Position numbers and translations under genes: made by a program. A model generated the notes under the pieces. It did not search any database. It saw only the letters and a list, made by a program, of their open reading frames with translations, and was not told where the DNA came from. A DNA stretch of 64,000 bases from CAYUPI01 sp964446585 (lineage in GTDB: Bacteria > Verrucomicrobiota > Verrucomicrobiia > Limisphaerales > UBA8199), in contig CAYUPI010000008.1 of assembly GCA_964446585.1 (NCBI GenBank), positions 108,525 to 172,524 of the forward strand. The letters are read 5' to 3'. Below, one piece after another: positions 41,264 through 51,084 of the stretch. Within the stretch, counting starts at the first letter, position 1. Every line of letters starts with the position of its first letter.

Positions 41264-42634
41264 TCAGCTCAGGTATTCGCGCGGATCGGTGATCTTGCCG
41301 GTGAGGGCGCTGGCGGCGACGGTCATGGGAGAGGCCAGGAACACCTGGGATTCCTTATGGCCCATGCGACCAGGGAAATTCCGGTTCGTGGCGCTGATGC
41401 ACTTGAGCGGCGTGTTGATGCGGCCGAACGTGTCCACGGGCCCGCCCAGGCAGGCGGCGCAACCGGCGTTTTCAGTCATTTGCACGCCGGCGGCGAGGAG
41501 GATCTCCCAAATCGTTTGCTGGCCCCAACGGGCGGACTGCAGATCGTGAACGATTTCCGGCGTGGCAGGGACGCCGAATGTGTCGATGGCGACGCGTTTG
41601 CCGCGGAGCACGCGAGCGAATTCGAGAAAGTCACTGGTCTTGCCCCCGGTGCAAGAGCCGATGTAGGCACGGTCGAGTTTGATATGCCCAAGCTCTTTGG
41701 CGAGCTTGCGTTGCCCAGGGTCCGGATGGCAGGCCACCGTCGGCTCCAGTTTCGAGAGGTCCACCGTCAAAGCATAGACGAACTTTTCGTCTTTATCGCG
41801 CGTGACCGGTTCGTAGGTGGTTTTGGTGCCGTTGAGCTTGTTGCGATAATCGACGTGCGCCTGGGTTTGAGCGTCGAATTCGAAAATGCCATTCTTGCCG
41901 CCGGCTTCGATGGCCATATTGGCGATGGTCATGCGATCATCCATAGATAAGCCGGCCACTCCGGAGCCGTCGAACTGCATGGCGCGATAGGTCGCGCCGT
42001 CGAATCCGATCTCGCCGATGCAATGAAGAATGACGTCCTTGGCCATCACGCCCGGTTGCAACTGGCCTTCGAGGCGAAAGTGCATCGTTTCGGGCACTTT
42101 GAGCAACAGCTTGCCGGTGCCCATCACGAACCCGGCGTCGGTGTTGCCGATGCCGGTAGCAAACTCATTAAAAGCGCCGGCCATGCAGGTGTGCGAGTCG
42201 GTGCCAAAGAGAATCTCCCCGGGCCGGGTGTGGCCTTTTTGCGGCAGAGCGGTGTGGCAGACGCCGGCGTAATGCGACCCATACTGGCGCTGCTGCATGC
42301 CTTTGGACGGATCGAAGACCCAATGTCCATTCGGGTCGTCAATGACATCGTAGAAATAAGGAATATTCTGTTCCTTCACGAAGTCGCGCAGGATGTCCAC
42401 ATTGCGGTTCGATTTCGAATCGGCGGTGAAGATGTAGTGGTCGGGAATGATGACGATTTTGTTGCGGTCCCAGACTTTGGCGTCTTTGCCAAACTCGCGT
42501 TTGAAGACGCCGATGGTTCCCGGCCCGCAAACATCATGGGTCATGAGGACATCGGCCCTGACCCAAACATTATCTCCCGATTGAACGCGCGCTTTGCCGG
42601 CAGCGCGGGCGAGAATTTTTTCGGTTAAAGTCAT
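41264..42634 (-). CDS. leuC: 3-isopropylmalate dehydratase large subunit / homoaconitase family
   Basis: A 456-residue [4Fe-4S] hydro-lyase of the aconitase superfamily, LeuC/HACN type. VMTHDVCGPGTIGVFK, ILFGTDSHTCMAGAFNEFATG, AYIGSCTGGKTSDFLEFARV and TENAGCAACLGGPVDTFG supply the three cluster cysteines; SATNRNFPGRMGH is the substrate-binding arginine loop. In leucine synthesis it isomerises 2- to 3-isopropylmalate with LeuD. No LeuD is adjacent, so it could equally be a homoaconitase-like enzyme or pair with a distant small subunit. Start ATG 42634-42632. Confidence 0.88.
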   Translation of the reverse strand: MTLTEKILARAAGKARVQSGDNVWVRADVLMTHDVCGPGTIGVFKREFGKDAKVWDRNKIVIIPDHYIFTADSKSNRNVDILRDFVKEQNIPYFYDVIDDPNGHWVFDPSKGMQQRQYGSHYAGVCHTALPQKGHTRPGEILFGTDSHTCMAGAFNEFATGIGNTDAGFVMGTGKLLLKVPETMHFRLEGQLQPGVMAKDVILHCIGEIGFDGATYRAMQFDGSGVAGLSMDDRMTIANMAIEAGGKNGIFEFDAQTQAHVDYRNKLNGTKTTYEPVTRDKDEKFVYALTVDLSKLEPTVACHPDPGQRKLAKELGHIKLDRAYIGSCTGGKTSDFLEFARVLRGKRVAIDTFGVPATPEIVHDLQSARWGQQTIWEILLAAGVQMTENAGCAACLGGPVDTFGRINTPLKCISATNRNFPGRMGHKESQVFLASPMTVAASALTGKITDPREYLS

Positions 42635-42796
42635 GGTCTAATGTAACACAGGAATTGTTATCGGATATCGCCTTTTGGCTCAAGTTCTTAGGCGAACAGC
42701 GTGCAGACACAGGCGCATCTCAAAAAATGTCCGCCTCGTGGGTCGGTTCCGTTGGCACCCAGCTTGGTACCCGTTTAGCCTGGACCCTACTCAGAT

Positions 42797-42987
42797 GCCA
42801 GGCCAAAGGCCTGGGTTCGTTGTCGGCACGCGACGGTTGCAGGTTGAAGGCCTGCCTAATATGCTCGCGGGATTCCAGAATCTCTCAATCTGGTCATCCT
42901 GCACACCCTCGGCTTCAGCCTGACGAGGAGTCGCGCTTTCGGCGCTTATACGTATTCCGCACAATGGACCCAGGCCGTTGGCCTGGC
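42797..42987. repeat. palindromic element, family C, in a 480-bp intergenic region
   Basis: Left arm GCCAGGCCAAAGGCCTGGG (42797-42815) and right arm CCCAGGCCGTTGGCCTGGC (42969-42987) are complementary at 17 of 19 bases. A smaller inner hairpin lies near 42838-42858 (GCAGGTTGAAGGCCTGC). The whole gap 42635-43115 has no other recognisable feature. Confidence 0.75.
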
Positions 42988-43115
42988 TGGTATGAGCCAA
43001 ACCTTTTTTTGGATATGAAATGTGCGTAAACACGAAGGGTTTCGGCTCGTCGAACTCTCTCAAATTTTGAGATGCGCCCTGTTGGCACCCCATGGCCAAT
43101 GTTCTGGCGCGACGA

Positions 43116-44870
43116 TTAGGGCGCTTGCTCTGCTGAGAGGTCAAATCGCTCGAACAGCCAGCCGAGCCACATCAGGCCCAGCGCGGCTTCGGCGGCCAAG
43201 AGCAGCGCCGCAGCCATCGAGGCCAGGGGAACCGCCAGGCTCAGGCCAACGAAAAGCTTTAGCAGAAATAAAGCGCCAACAAAAAGAATCGCCGCCGGGA
43301 GCAACACGACCAACAGGGCCAGAAGCTGCCCGAGCGCGAAGATCAGGCGCTCTCCGGTGGCCTCGATGCCGTGGGCGCCTTCGCGCGAGGCCTGGAACCA
43401 GGCGGGAAACAGCAGCACGGCCGCATTCGGGATCTGGAGTGCGATCAGATTCAGCATTGGCAGGATCAGCGCCGCCCCGAGGGCGCTCGCCCAGGTGGTC
43501 GTGCCAGCCAAAAGCTGGGCGGTTTGAGACATCAGTCCCGCACCGACGATGAGCAGCAGCCACTGGACGCAGGTCAAAATTGCGGCCGGAGCCATTATTT
43601 CTCCCAGCACGATTTGCCATCCCGGTAGCGGATACATTTTCAGCAGGTCGGCCCAGGGGAGGTCCTGCCGGAAATCCTGACGGAGAAATTGAGGTCCCAA
43701 AAAGAGCGACCAAAGAATGAGCATGACGGAGACCATCCCCAGCGCCTGCGCCCAGCCGGCGCGGCCAAGGGTCTGGCCTAGACCGACGGAAGCTCCCGCC
43801 GCGGTGGCTATCAGCACGACCCAGAGGCGGAAAGTGAAAACCTGGCCGGCGCTGATCAGGTTTTTCCATAACAGAGCAATCGCGGGCAGGCCGGCAGGTC
43901 GCAGAGTGAAGGGAGCGCGTTTGCTCTTGGGTTTCCTGCCCGATGCTTGCCAGTTGCCGGCGCGCGCCGCGGCGACTTTCTCCGCTAATTTTCGCGAAGC
44001 TTCCACCGAGGCTTCTTCGAAGGCGACATTCGCCCGAATGACCCATGCATAGTGGGCGAGCATCAACATGAGAGCCGGCCCGGCGGCGAGGGCGAATGCG
44101 CGCGCATCGGGCGCCAGGAACGGGCGCACCAGCAGGCGGAATGGATAGAGAAGATAAGGCGCCGGGCCGGAAGCGAGCACTTGAGCGGCGTAGCTCCTGA
44201 CGGTTTCAAGATTGTCAAGCTGGGTGAGGGAAAAAGAAGGCATCGTGCGCCGGGCCCACACCACGACGGCTCCGGCGCAGACCACCACAAGCCCCAGAAT
44301 GCCCACGCGCCGCTGCCAATTGCTGATCCCGCGCTCCAACAGCATAGTGCGCGCGAACGACGAGCCCAGAAAATGGAGATTGAGCGTCGAGAGAATCAGC
44401 CACCAGCCCAGCGCATGGTTCCACGAACGTCCGCCAAAGCGGTTGGAGACCAACGTCAGCAGGAGTGTCGTAAATAGAATCGCTGTTTGCGAGCGCAGCA
44501 GTTTGAAATGGATCAGACCGCGGCGGCTAATCGGCGCGGGGAACAGAAAAGCGACTTCCGCTTCGGTAAACGCGAGCGCCGCCCGTTGGTGGGGCACGAT
44601 CCAGGCCAGCAACATCACGGTCAGCAGGATCAGCGCTCCGATCGATTCATACAGCGCCAGGTCCTGCGGGGAGCTCGCTGTAGCCAGGGCGCTCGGTCCG
44701 CCACGGGGCCGGAACAGATAACGGAAAAAGTAAAAGTAGAAATAGAGGCCGCCCACGATCCCGCCCAGGAGATATTTCGGTTGCTTCAGCCTCTTGAACC
44801 TCCGCAACAGGCGGTTCTTGACAGAGTAGTATTGGAGGTAGAGCAACGCCGAAATCATGATCCGAGTCAT
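43116..44870 (-). CDS. ABC exporter membrane protein
   Basis: 584 residues with about ten hydrophobic helices in two clusters and a basic soluble stretch around residues 285-315 (EASRKLAEKVAAARAGNWQA). It fits the putative ABC-exporter permease family (PF16962-like) in length and in its start, LLYLQYYSVKNRLLRRFKRL. It overlaps the ATP-binding gene by 4 bp (ATGA), so the pair is co-translated and forms a transporter of unknown substrate. No substrate-binding or accessory protein is adjacent. Confidence 0.8.
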   Translation of the reverse strand: MTRIMISALLYLQYYSVKNRLLRRFKRLKQPKYLLGGIVGGLYFYFYFFRYLFRPRGGPSALATASSPQDLALYESIGALILLTVMLLAWIVPHQRAALAFTEAEVAFLFPAPISRRGLIHFKLLRSQTAILFTTLLLTLVSNRFGGRSWNHALGWWLILSTLNLHFLGSSFARTMLLERGISNWQRRVGILGLVVVCAGAVVVWARRTMPSFSLTQLDNLETVRSYAAQVLASGPAPYLLYPFRLLVRPFLAPDARAFALAAGPALMLMLAHYAWVIRANVAFEEASVEASRKLAEKVAAARAGNWQASGRKPKSKRAPFTLRPAGLPAIALLWKNLISAGQVFTFRLWVVLIATAAGASVGLGQTLGRAGWAQALGMVSVMLILWSLFLGPQFLRQDFRQDLPWADLLKMYPLPGWQIVLGEIMAPAAILTCVQWLLLIVGAGLMSQTAQLLAGTTTWASALGAALILPMLNLIALQIPNAAVLLFPAWFQASREGAHGIEATGERLIFALGQLLALLVVLLPAAILFVGALFLLKLFVGLSLAVPLASMAAALLLAAEAALGLMWLGWLFERFDLSAEQAP

Positions 44871-45592
44871 TTACTTTCCGTTGCGCGGAAGAAGACCTCT
44901 TCCAGGTTGGCGTCGCCTGGTTGCTCAGAGAATTTTTGCGTGATCTCCCCAATGGTGCCGTCGATGATCTTGCGGCCTTGCTTAAGAATCAGAATGTGGG
45001 AGCAGATTTCTTCGACAAGGTGAAGCAAGTGCGAGCTGATGATGATCGCCGCTCCATCGCGCGCCCGTTTAAGAATCGAATCTTTCATCCGGCGAATGCC
45101 CATTGGGTCCAGGCCCGTGAGCGGCTCGTCGAAATAAATGACTTTCGGCGAATGCAACAGGCCACAGGCGATTGCCAACTTCTGTTTCATGCCGCGCGAG
45201 AGCTCGCCCGGCAGCGCATTCTTTTTCTGCTCCAATTCCAGTTCCTCCAACAGATGGCCGACCAGGGGCGCGTAATCGCCCACCTGATAGATGCGCGCAG
45301 TGAACTCGAGGTGCTGCTGGACCGTCAGGTAGTCGAACAGGCGGGGTTCGTCATTGAAAAAAGCCAATTGCCGTTTGGCGGGGATGGGATCGGTGACGAG
45401 GTCGTGGCCGCAGATATGAATCGCACCCCGAGTAGGGGGGATGATGCCCGAGAGACAGCGCAGCGTGGTTGTCTTGCCAGCGCCGTTGGGTCCGACCAAA
45501 CCCAGCACTTCGCCTCCCTGCACGCTGAACGACAGCTCGTTCACGGCGGCGAACTCGCCATAAAACTTGGTCAATGCGGCTACCTGAATCAT
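44867..45592 (-). CDS. ABC transporter ATP-binding protein
   Basis: A 241-residue ABC ATPase. Walker A GLVGPNGAGKTTTLRCLSG, Q-loop near LAFFNDEPRLFD, signature ELSRGMKQKLAIACGLLHSP, Walker B VIYFDEPLTGLDP and the switch histidine ISSHLLHLVEEIC are all intact. The order and the EPLTGLDPMGIRRMK segment are typical of export-type ATPases (CcmA/NatA-like). Its stop overlaps the permease start by 4 bp. Upstream, the M64-like gene ends 10 bp before its start, so these three genes may be one transcript. Confidence 0.92.
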   Translation of the reverse strand: MIQVAALTKFYGEFAAVNELSFSVQGGEVLGLVGPNGAGKTTTLRCLSGIIPPTRGAIHICGHDLVTDPIPAKRQLAFFNDEPRLFDYLTVQQHLEFTARIYQVGDYAPLVGHLLEELELEQKKNALPGELSRGMKQKLAIACGLLHSPKVIYFDEPLTGLDPMGIRRMKDSILKRARDGAAIIISSHLLHLVEEICSHILILKQGRKIIDGTIGEITQKFSEQPGDANLEEVFFRATESK

Positions 45593-45601
45593 GTGGTTGA
45601 C

Positions 45602-47101
45602 CTATGGCGGAGTCACTGCCCGGAAAAATTGTTTCGGCATGGTGCCCGCCGCCGGATTGGTGTACCAGAATTGTCCGCCGACCAAGGAATTAGTCTGAAG
45701 GGCAACCCAGGCGATAAGATTCGAGGAAGATTGCAGTGAGAAGTCCTGGGACGCCTGGCCGCTCACGCGGAAGGCGAACTGGCCGCCCGCCAGCCACAAT
45801 GGCGAATCCAACTGCAGATGTGGGAGACTCACGACGAGCGTCCAGGCAATCGTTTGGTTAAGCAGGCCGGCCGGATCGGTCCGCACCAGCGAAGTGTCGT
45901 CCCGCACCACGGCGCTGACGGATTGAGTGCCATTGCCGAGCGACTGTGGCAAGAGATTAAACGTGAGATTGGTCGCGCCAGGGACCACCGCGCCGTTCGT
46001 GCGCCATTGGACGCTGAGGTCGTGTGAGGCGGGCTGGAGCACCGTCAGGCTGAAGGCAACAGCTTGCGGGCTTGAGATTGTTAAGTTTGTCGTTGCGGGA
46101 GTGAGCGTGTCGATCGGGCGAACCCGCTGGTAGATAGCGAGCACGAGGGCCTCGCTGCACACCTCGCAAAAGGGCACGCCGAAATGGTTCATGGCGCAAT
46201 CGAGTTTCGGCCGGTACCAGTTGGTCGTGTGATAATGCGCGCCCTGGAACAGGCCGATGACACTACTGTACTGGGCGATCGGCGGAGTGGGAAGAGGTGT
46301 CGTATTCGTATTAATCCACGCTTTCCATTTAATGAAGCCCGGCCGAGTTTCGCGCGTGGTATTTGGTTCTTCGGTATCGGGAAAGCCGGGATAGGCATTG
46401 GTATATTCGTCGCCCAGGTTGGCCAGGACGTGCCCGGTTTCGTGAGTCAGTATGTTAAACGTCGAGTCGTGGCTATAGCTGATGGCGGTCTGGTTGAAAC
46501 CATCCGAGCCACCAGGAGTAGTGTCGTTCACCAACAGGATCGGCAGATGATACCTTGGCACGAGCTCCTGCAGAAGCGCATCCACTTTGCCCTGGCCATG
46601 GCTGTAATTGGTGTCGGCAAAATTCGGTGGAATGGTGATCAGAAAATCCGAGTTACTGTCGTAGGTGCTATTGAAATAAGTGTCATGGAAGTTCGAGATG
46701 TTGGTACCGTTGGCGGGATGATCCGAACCGGACTGATTGGAGGGAATTGAAATCGTGAAGGCATTGCAATAACTCCGATATTCCTGATAGGGCGCGTGAG
46801 ACAATAAACCGTTGACGGCATTGGTTACATCCAGGGCAAACTGAGCAAGCTCGTTGGTCTTGTAGCCTTCCGAGAGGAAAACGATGTTCAGGCGATTTGA
46901 ACTCGGGCCATTGGTCAAGATAGTTATCAACGAGGCCTGGGCGAGCGCGCGGAGTTGAGCTGAGCCGAGCAAAATCAGGACCAGCGCGCCAAGGATCGAT
47001 TGGGGGGCAGTGTGCCGCCGTAGCCCGCAGGCTGGACACGCTGCGCGGCCGCCCCGCTGGGAGCCCTCTGCATGAGCCGCAACAGTTACGTTTCGTTTCA
47101 T
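45602..47101 (-). CDS. secreted M64-like metallopeptidase
   Basis: A 499-residue protein. A signal-anchor-like stretch (GALVLILLGSAQLRALAQ) follows a 35-residue basic start. The domain begins SSNRLNIVFLSEGYKTNE, as in IgA-peptidase M64 proteins, and the zinc motif is HETGHVLANLGDEYTNAYPG (H-E-x-x-H-x8-E type). The C-terminal part is Ig-like beta sandwich (LTISSPQAVAFSLTVL onward) and ends FSLQSSSNLIAWVALQT ... QFFRAVTPP, a tail like the two LamG giants. Probably extracellular protein degradation. Upstream lies a 22-bp perfect hairpin. Confidence 0.85.
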   Translation of the reverse strand: MKRNVTVAAHAEGSQRGGRAACPACGLRRHTAPQSILGALVLILLGSAQLRALAQASLITILTNGPSSNRLNIVFLSEGYKTNELAQFALDVTNAVNGLLSHAPYQEYRSYCNAFTISIPSNQSGSDHPANGTNISNFHDTYFNSTYDSNSDFLITIPPNFADTNYSHGQGKVDALLQELVPRYHLPILLVNDTTPGGSDGFNQTAISYSHDSTFNILTHETGHVLANLGDEYTNAYPGFPDTEEPNTTRETRPGFIKWKAWINTNTTPLPTPPIAQYSSVIGLFQGAHYHTTNWYRPKLDCAMNHFGVPFCEVCSEALVLAIYQRVRPIDTLTPATTNLTISSPQAVAFSLTVLQPASHDLSVQWRTNGAVVPGATNLTFNLLPQSLGNGTQSVSAVVRDDTSLVRTDPAGLLNQTIAWTLVVSLPHLQLDSPLWLAGGQFAFRVSGQASQDFSLQSSSNLIAWVALQTNSLVGGQFWYTNPAAGTMPKQFFRAVTPP

Positions 47102-47132
47102 GGGAAGGCACCTCTATTCGCGGCACCTGTTT

Positions 47133-47179
47133 CCCCTCACCCCAGCCCTCTCCCTCGGGGAGAGGGCTGGGGTGAGGGG
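47133..47179. repeat. perfect 22-bp hairpin, family D
   Basis: Arms CCCCTCACCCCAGCCCTCTC plus CC (47133-47154) and their exact complement (47158-47179) around the 3-nt loop TCG. It sits between the beta-helix gene and the M64-like gene on minus. Related halves are at 11065-11095 and 50877-51016. Confidence 0.92.
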
Positions 47180-47245
47180 CAAGATGACGTCCAACAACCC
47201 GCTAGCCTTAGTGTAGCGAAGCTTCGCCGCCACTGTAATCGTATA

Positions 47246-50005
47246 TTATTCAAAAATCAGAACGTAGAATCGCTTACTGACTGTGGTAGAGACAGAAACC
47301 TGGGACTGGCCGTTGCCCGAGACGACCATGTTGGTGACGCCGGTCCACTGGATGGGAGGCGAAAGGCTGTCCGTCTGCTTCAGGACGAACCCGGACACGT
47401 TGTTACTCCAGGTCAGGGTGAGCTGATGGTTGACACTGGCGCTAATGTACAAGCTGGGCGCGGTCGCCACGGTCACGCAGGCAGAAAATTCGGACGTGTT
47501 ATTGGCCGGATCGGTTGCCGTGGCCGTTACCGCATATCCGGCGGGCAAAGAGCCCGCCAGTGCGGCGATGAAGTTGGCATTGCAGCCGGCGTCAGTCATC
47601 GCTGTTTTCTCCCCGAGAAAAATCTGACCTTCACCGTTTGTAGAGGGATCGCAAGCCGGATTAGCGAAGAACTGGAGCACAAAGGAGGTATTGGCCTTGC
47701 TATTGAGCGTGCCGCGGACGCCAATGCCGCTGCCCGACACCGCCTGGATCAAAACGGGAAAATTCTGGAGCATATTGGCGCCCGAATCGGTGTCGCAATT
47801 ATCATTCGGCGTGGTTTGATAAACGCCGAGGTCAATTCCCAAGCCCCCGTTATTGAAGATCGAGTTGCCGCGGATCAAATTATTCGTGCTACCGTCGCGG
47901 ATCCGCACGCCTGCATACACTGTCTGGCTGAATCCGATGCGATTGCCGGCTCCCGAAGAGCCGCCAATGGTGCTGTTGCTCGCGCCGGCTTCGCACTCGA
48001 CGGCATGGTACCGGTTGCCAAGGTCGCTTACACCATCGGCTTTGGTGCCGATCAAATTACCCTGAACTAAATTCCAAGGAGCGTTCGTCAGCCAGATGCC
48101 CCGGCTGTTGTTAGCCGAGATTTGGTTACCGGCCCCAGAAACGGTTCCGCCGATCATGTTGGCCGGAGCGCGCTCGACATAAACTCCCTCCAAGCGGTTG
48201 CCGAGGGCGGATGAACCGGAGATATCCGCGCCCACAATATTTCCCTGGATTGAATTGCCGTTCGCCCCGTTGCCGATCATGTAGATTCCGGCATCTCCGT
48301 TGCCCGAAACCACATTCCCCGAGCCGGCCGCAGCTCCGCCAAGCAGATTGGCAGGCGCGTCGGAAAGTCCTATGCCGCCGCGTCCGTTGCCCAGAGCCGC
48401 CGTGCCCTCGGCCGCCGTGCCGATGAGGTTGGCCTGGACAGAGTTGCTCCTGGCATTCGCGCCCAGGAGGTAGATGCCGTCCTGCGCGTTCCCGGAAATC
48501 AAATTTCCCGCGCCTGGGTTTCCGATGATGTTCGAGGAAGAATCCGCGATCTCGACGCCGGATAGTTGATTCGGTACCGCGGCGTGCCCGTTCGCATCGG
48601 CGCCGATAAAATTGGCCAGGATTTGATTGACCGCGGCGCCTGCCAGGATTTGGATGCCGAAGCTCGAGTTGCCGGAAATGATGTTGCGCGAGGCAGCGAG
48701 CTGGCCGCCAACAATGTTCGAAATGGCACTGTTGATAGTCACGCCGTTATAGGCATTCGCCAGGGCGTTAGCGCCGGTTGCATCCACCCCGATGTAATTC
48801 CCGGCGACGATATTGGCGGGACTATTGGTGGTAATGAAAATGCCATCTTTGCGATTGCCCGAAATTACATTTCTCGCCCCAGTGCTTGAGCCTCCCACGA
48901 GATTGCTGCTCGAGCCGAACATCGTAATGCCGGCGAAGGAGTTGGCGAGCGCCAACCGCCCGGTCGTGTCGGTGCCGATAAAATTGCCCTGGATCTGGTT
49001 GTTGGCCGCCCCGCTGAGTGAAATGCCGCCCTGGCTGTTGCCCGAAATGACGTTGCCCGCGACAGGAGCGGTGCCGCCGATGAAATTGCCGCCTGCGCCA
49101 TTAATCGTGATGCCATCCCCCACATTGCTCAGCAGCGCCGAGCCTTGGAGATCCGTGCCGATGTAGTTGCCCTGGACGACGTTGGCAGTGGCAGCAGCGC
49201 CATTGAGGTAAATGCCGCTAGCGCCGTTGCCGGATACGAGGTTGCCCGCCCCTGGAGTGGCGCCTCCGATTGTATTTCCCGGAGAGCTGGAAACTGTGAT
49301 CCCATTATTGGCATTCGCCAGGGCGGCGGTGCCGGTCGCTCTGGTGCCGATGAAGTTTGCCTGAATGACGTTGCCTTCCGCGTTGAGCAAGTAGATGCCG
49401 GCGTCCCCGTTTCCCGAGATGACATTCCGGTCGGCTGCATTAATTCCACCAATCACGTTGCCGGACGAGCCATTAATCCAGATGCCCTGCAAGCCATTGG
49501 CGCGGGCGGCAGTGCCGGAGGGATCGACTCCGATAAAATTCCCAGCGATGATATTCGTGCCGGGACCCTGCACCAGGATCGCTTGTGCAGCGAAGCCATT
49601 TAGAACCAAACCGCGGACGGTCGTGTTCCCCGCCAGCAGACGCAGCCCGGCGTTGTTGCCGGCACTGCCGCCGCTGATTTCAATGAGCGGGCTGCCGGCG
49701 AAACCCTGCTGCGTCGTTCCATCAATGATGACCGGATCGGTTATGGCGGGCAGTGCCGAAAGCGGGGTTATCGTGTGCGTACCGCTGCCCGAGATTTGAA
49801 AACTAATCGTGTCGAGCCCGCCGTTGGCGTTGGCGTCCAAAATGGCTTGGCGCAAGGAACCGCTGCCGCTGTCGCCGGTGTTGGAGACGGAGAGGGTCAA
49901 CGCCCGACCGCGCGGCAGCGCAAGGACCAGAACCAGGAAAATCACGCACCGGACTGGGAGTCGTGCCCCGGCTACCCAGCCGCGGTGGTGAAATCCGCCG
50001 TTCAT
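47246..50005 (-). CDS. giant parallel beta-helix (NosD-like) surface protein
   Basis: About 919 residues. The signal peptide (PVRCVIFLVLVLALPRGRAL) precedes the start SGSGSLRQAILDANANGG, the classic opening of verrucomicrobial polymorphic outer-membrane-like repeat proteins. The body is about fifteen repeats of roughly 45 residues, each containing N-x-I-x-G-N-x-I-G-x-D-x-x-G and N-x-I-G-G-x-x-x-G-x-x-N-x-I-S-G-N, giving a right-handed beta-helix ladder. The C-terminus (about 750-919) is a separate beta-sandwich domain. Likely exported and used in adhesion or glycan binding. Repeats are near-identical in phrasing, hence slippage-prone. I start at ATG 50005-50003; the frame to 50038 adds 11 residues. 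Confidence 0.85.
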   Translation of the reverse strand: MNGGFHHRGWVAGARLPVRCVIFLVLVLALPRGRALTLSVSNTGDSGSGSLRQAILDANANGGLDTISFQISGSGTHTITPLSALPAITDPVIIDGTTQQGFAGSPLIEISGGSAGNNAGLRLLAGNTTVRGLVLNGFAAQAILVQGPGTNIIAGNFIGVDPSGTAARANGLQGIWINGSSGNVIGGINAADRNVISGNGDAGIYLLNAEGNVIQANFIGTRATGTAALANANNGITVSSSPGNTIGGATPGAGNLVSGNGASGIYLNGAAATANVVQGNYIGTDLQGSALLSNVGDGITINGAGGNFIGGTAPVAGNVISGNSQGGISLSGAANNQIQGNFIGTDTTGRLALANSFAGITMFGSSSNLVGGSSTGARNVISGNRKDGIFITTNSPANIVAGNYIGVDATGANALANAYNGVTINSAISNIVGGQLAASRNIISGNSSFGIQILAGAAVNQILANFIGADANGHAAVPNQLSGVEIADSSSNIIGNPGAGNLISGNAQDGIYLLGANARSNSVQANLIGTAAEGTAALGNGRGGIGLSDAPANLLGGAAAGSGNVVSGNGDAGIYMIGNGANGNSIQGNIVGADISGSSALGNRLEGVYVERAPANMIGGTVSGAGNQISANNSRGIWLTNAPWNLVQGNLIGTKADGVSDLGNRYHAVECEAGASNSTIGGSSGAGNRIGFSQTVYAGVRIRDGSTNNLIRGNSIFNNGGLGIDLGVYQTTPNDNCDTDSGANMLQNFPVLIQAVSGSGIGVRGTLNSKANTSFVLQFFANPACDPSTNGEGQIFLGEKTAMTDAGCNANFIAALAGSLPAGYAVTATATDPANNTSEFSACVTVATAPSLYISASVNHQLTLTWSNNVSGFVLKQTDSLSPPIQWTGVTNMVVSGNGQSQVSVSTTVSKRFYVLIFE

Positions 50006-50178
50006 CGATCCTGCTTGTATTCGCTCATTTTTGAACACCGCCGCCCTGGCGCTATCCGAGTGTATGAAACACTAACCTAATGGTTTCGAGCAAGGTTAAA
50101 TGCGGCGCAATTGGGTTGCGATTGGCGCGTTGTTCGTAATAATACCGGCCAGAACGCCGCCAGCGTCCGGCTTCGCCT

Positions 50179-50787
50179 ATGACCGACTGGAACATCCAAT
50201 CACGCGCCCACGCCTGCGCGGGCTGCGGCAAAGCGTTTGCCGATCAGGAGGCGTATCATACGCTGCTTTTCGATGAGAAATCCGAGTTCCGGCGCTCGGA
50301 TCTGTGCCAGGATTGCTGGCAGAAACAGTACAGCCAGGGCAGTCGCGATCGGAAAGGATTCGTCTCCTATTGGCAGGGAGTTTATGAAGCGCCGGCCCCG
50401 GCCGCCGACGCGATCCAGAAAGAGACTGCCGAATCGCTGTTGCGGAAACTCATCGAACAGCAGGATCCGCAGTTCATTCCCGCCAGCTACATCCTGGCGG
50501 TGATGCTCGAACGGAAGCGCGTACTCAAAGTGAAGGAACAACTGGTTCGGGACGGCCGCCGTGTGTTTATTTACGAAGAGCCGCGGACCGGTGATGTGTT
50601 CACGATCGTCGATCCCAATCTGCAGCTCAATCAGCTCGAACAGGTCCAGCACGACGTTGCGGCGTTGCTGGAACATGGCCTGGACCCAGTCCCCGAGGAA
50701 AGGCATACAGCGCCGGCACCTTCAGCCGAGGCACATGCCCCGGAAACAGCATCCGCGACGGCTATTAAGGAGGAAGGCGCAACGTGA
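50179..50787 (+). CDS. conserved protein with N-terminal zinc-ribbon
   Basis: A 202-residue protein. The N-terminus has CAGCGKAF and, 35 residues later, DLCQDCWQKQ, a four-cysteine zinc-ribbon. Middle: KETAESLLRKLIEQQDPQFI, then PASYILAVMLERKRVLKVKE. VFIYEEPRTGDVFTIVDPNL is a short beta-hairpin, and the tail is Ala/Pro/Glu-rich. I do not recognise the function. The zinc-ribbon plus helical middle could serve nucleic-acid or protein contacts. It lies upstream of the RNase III gene, separated by a repeat-rich 300-bp gap. Confidence 0.75.
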   Translation: MTDWNIQSRAHACAGCGKAFADQEAYHTLLFDEKSEFRRSDLCQDCWQKQYSQGSRDRKGFVSYWQGVYEAPAPAADAIQKETAESLLRKLIEQQDPQFIPASYILAVMLERKRVLKVKEQLVRDGRRVFIYEEPRTGDVFTIVDPNLQLNQLEQVQHDVAALLEHGLDPVPEERHTAPAPSAEAHAPETASATAIKEEGAT

Positions 50788-50876
50788 TAGGGCACTCAAC
50801 ACCAGCCGGCTCCCGGAGCGCGAATCGGCCTACAGGTGCGATTCAAACGCGGTGTGTGCTACGGGCGGTGGCTTCG

Positions 50877-51016
50877 CCCTCACCCCGGCCCTCTCCCTCG
50901 AGGAGAGGGAGTGTGCACTCCCAGCGCTCACATGTTCCCACGATCCTCGATTCTTCGCACGACTGGCGAAAATTCCCCCTCTCTCCGAGGGAGAGGGTTG
51001 GGGTGAGGGGAAATAG
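50877..51016. repeat. family D palindromic pair upstream of rnc
   Basis: Left half CCCTCACCCCGGCCCTCTCC and GAGGAGAGGG (50877-50911), right half CCCTCTCTCCGAGGGAGAGG with GGGGTGAGGGG (to 51016). Both are self-complementary and also complementary to each other, so alternative foldings are possible. No gene is seen in 50788-51084. Confidence 0.8.
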
Positions 51017-51084
51017 GGCACTGCCTGCCTCCCCGCGCCCGAGCGTTCGAGGAACTGTGGGGCTAGGGTCTGTTCACCGCAGCC

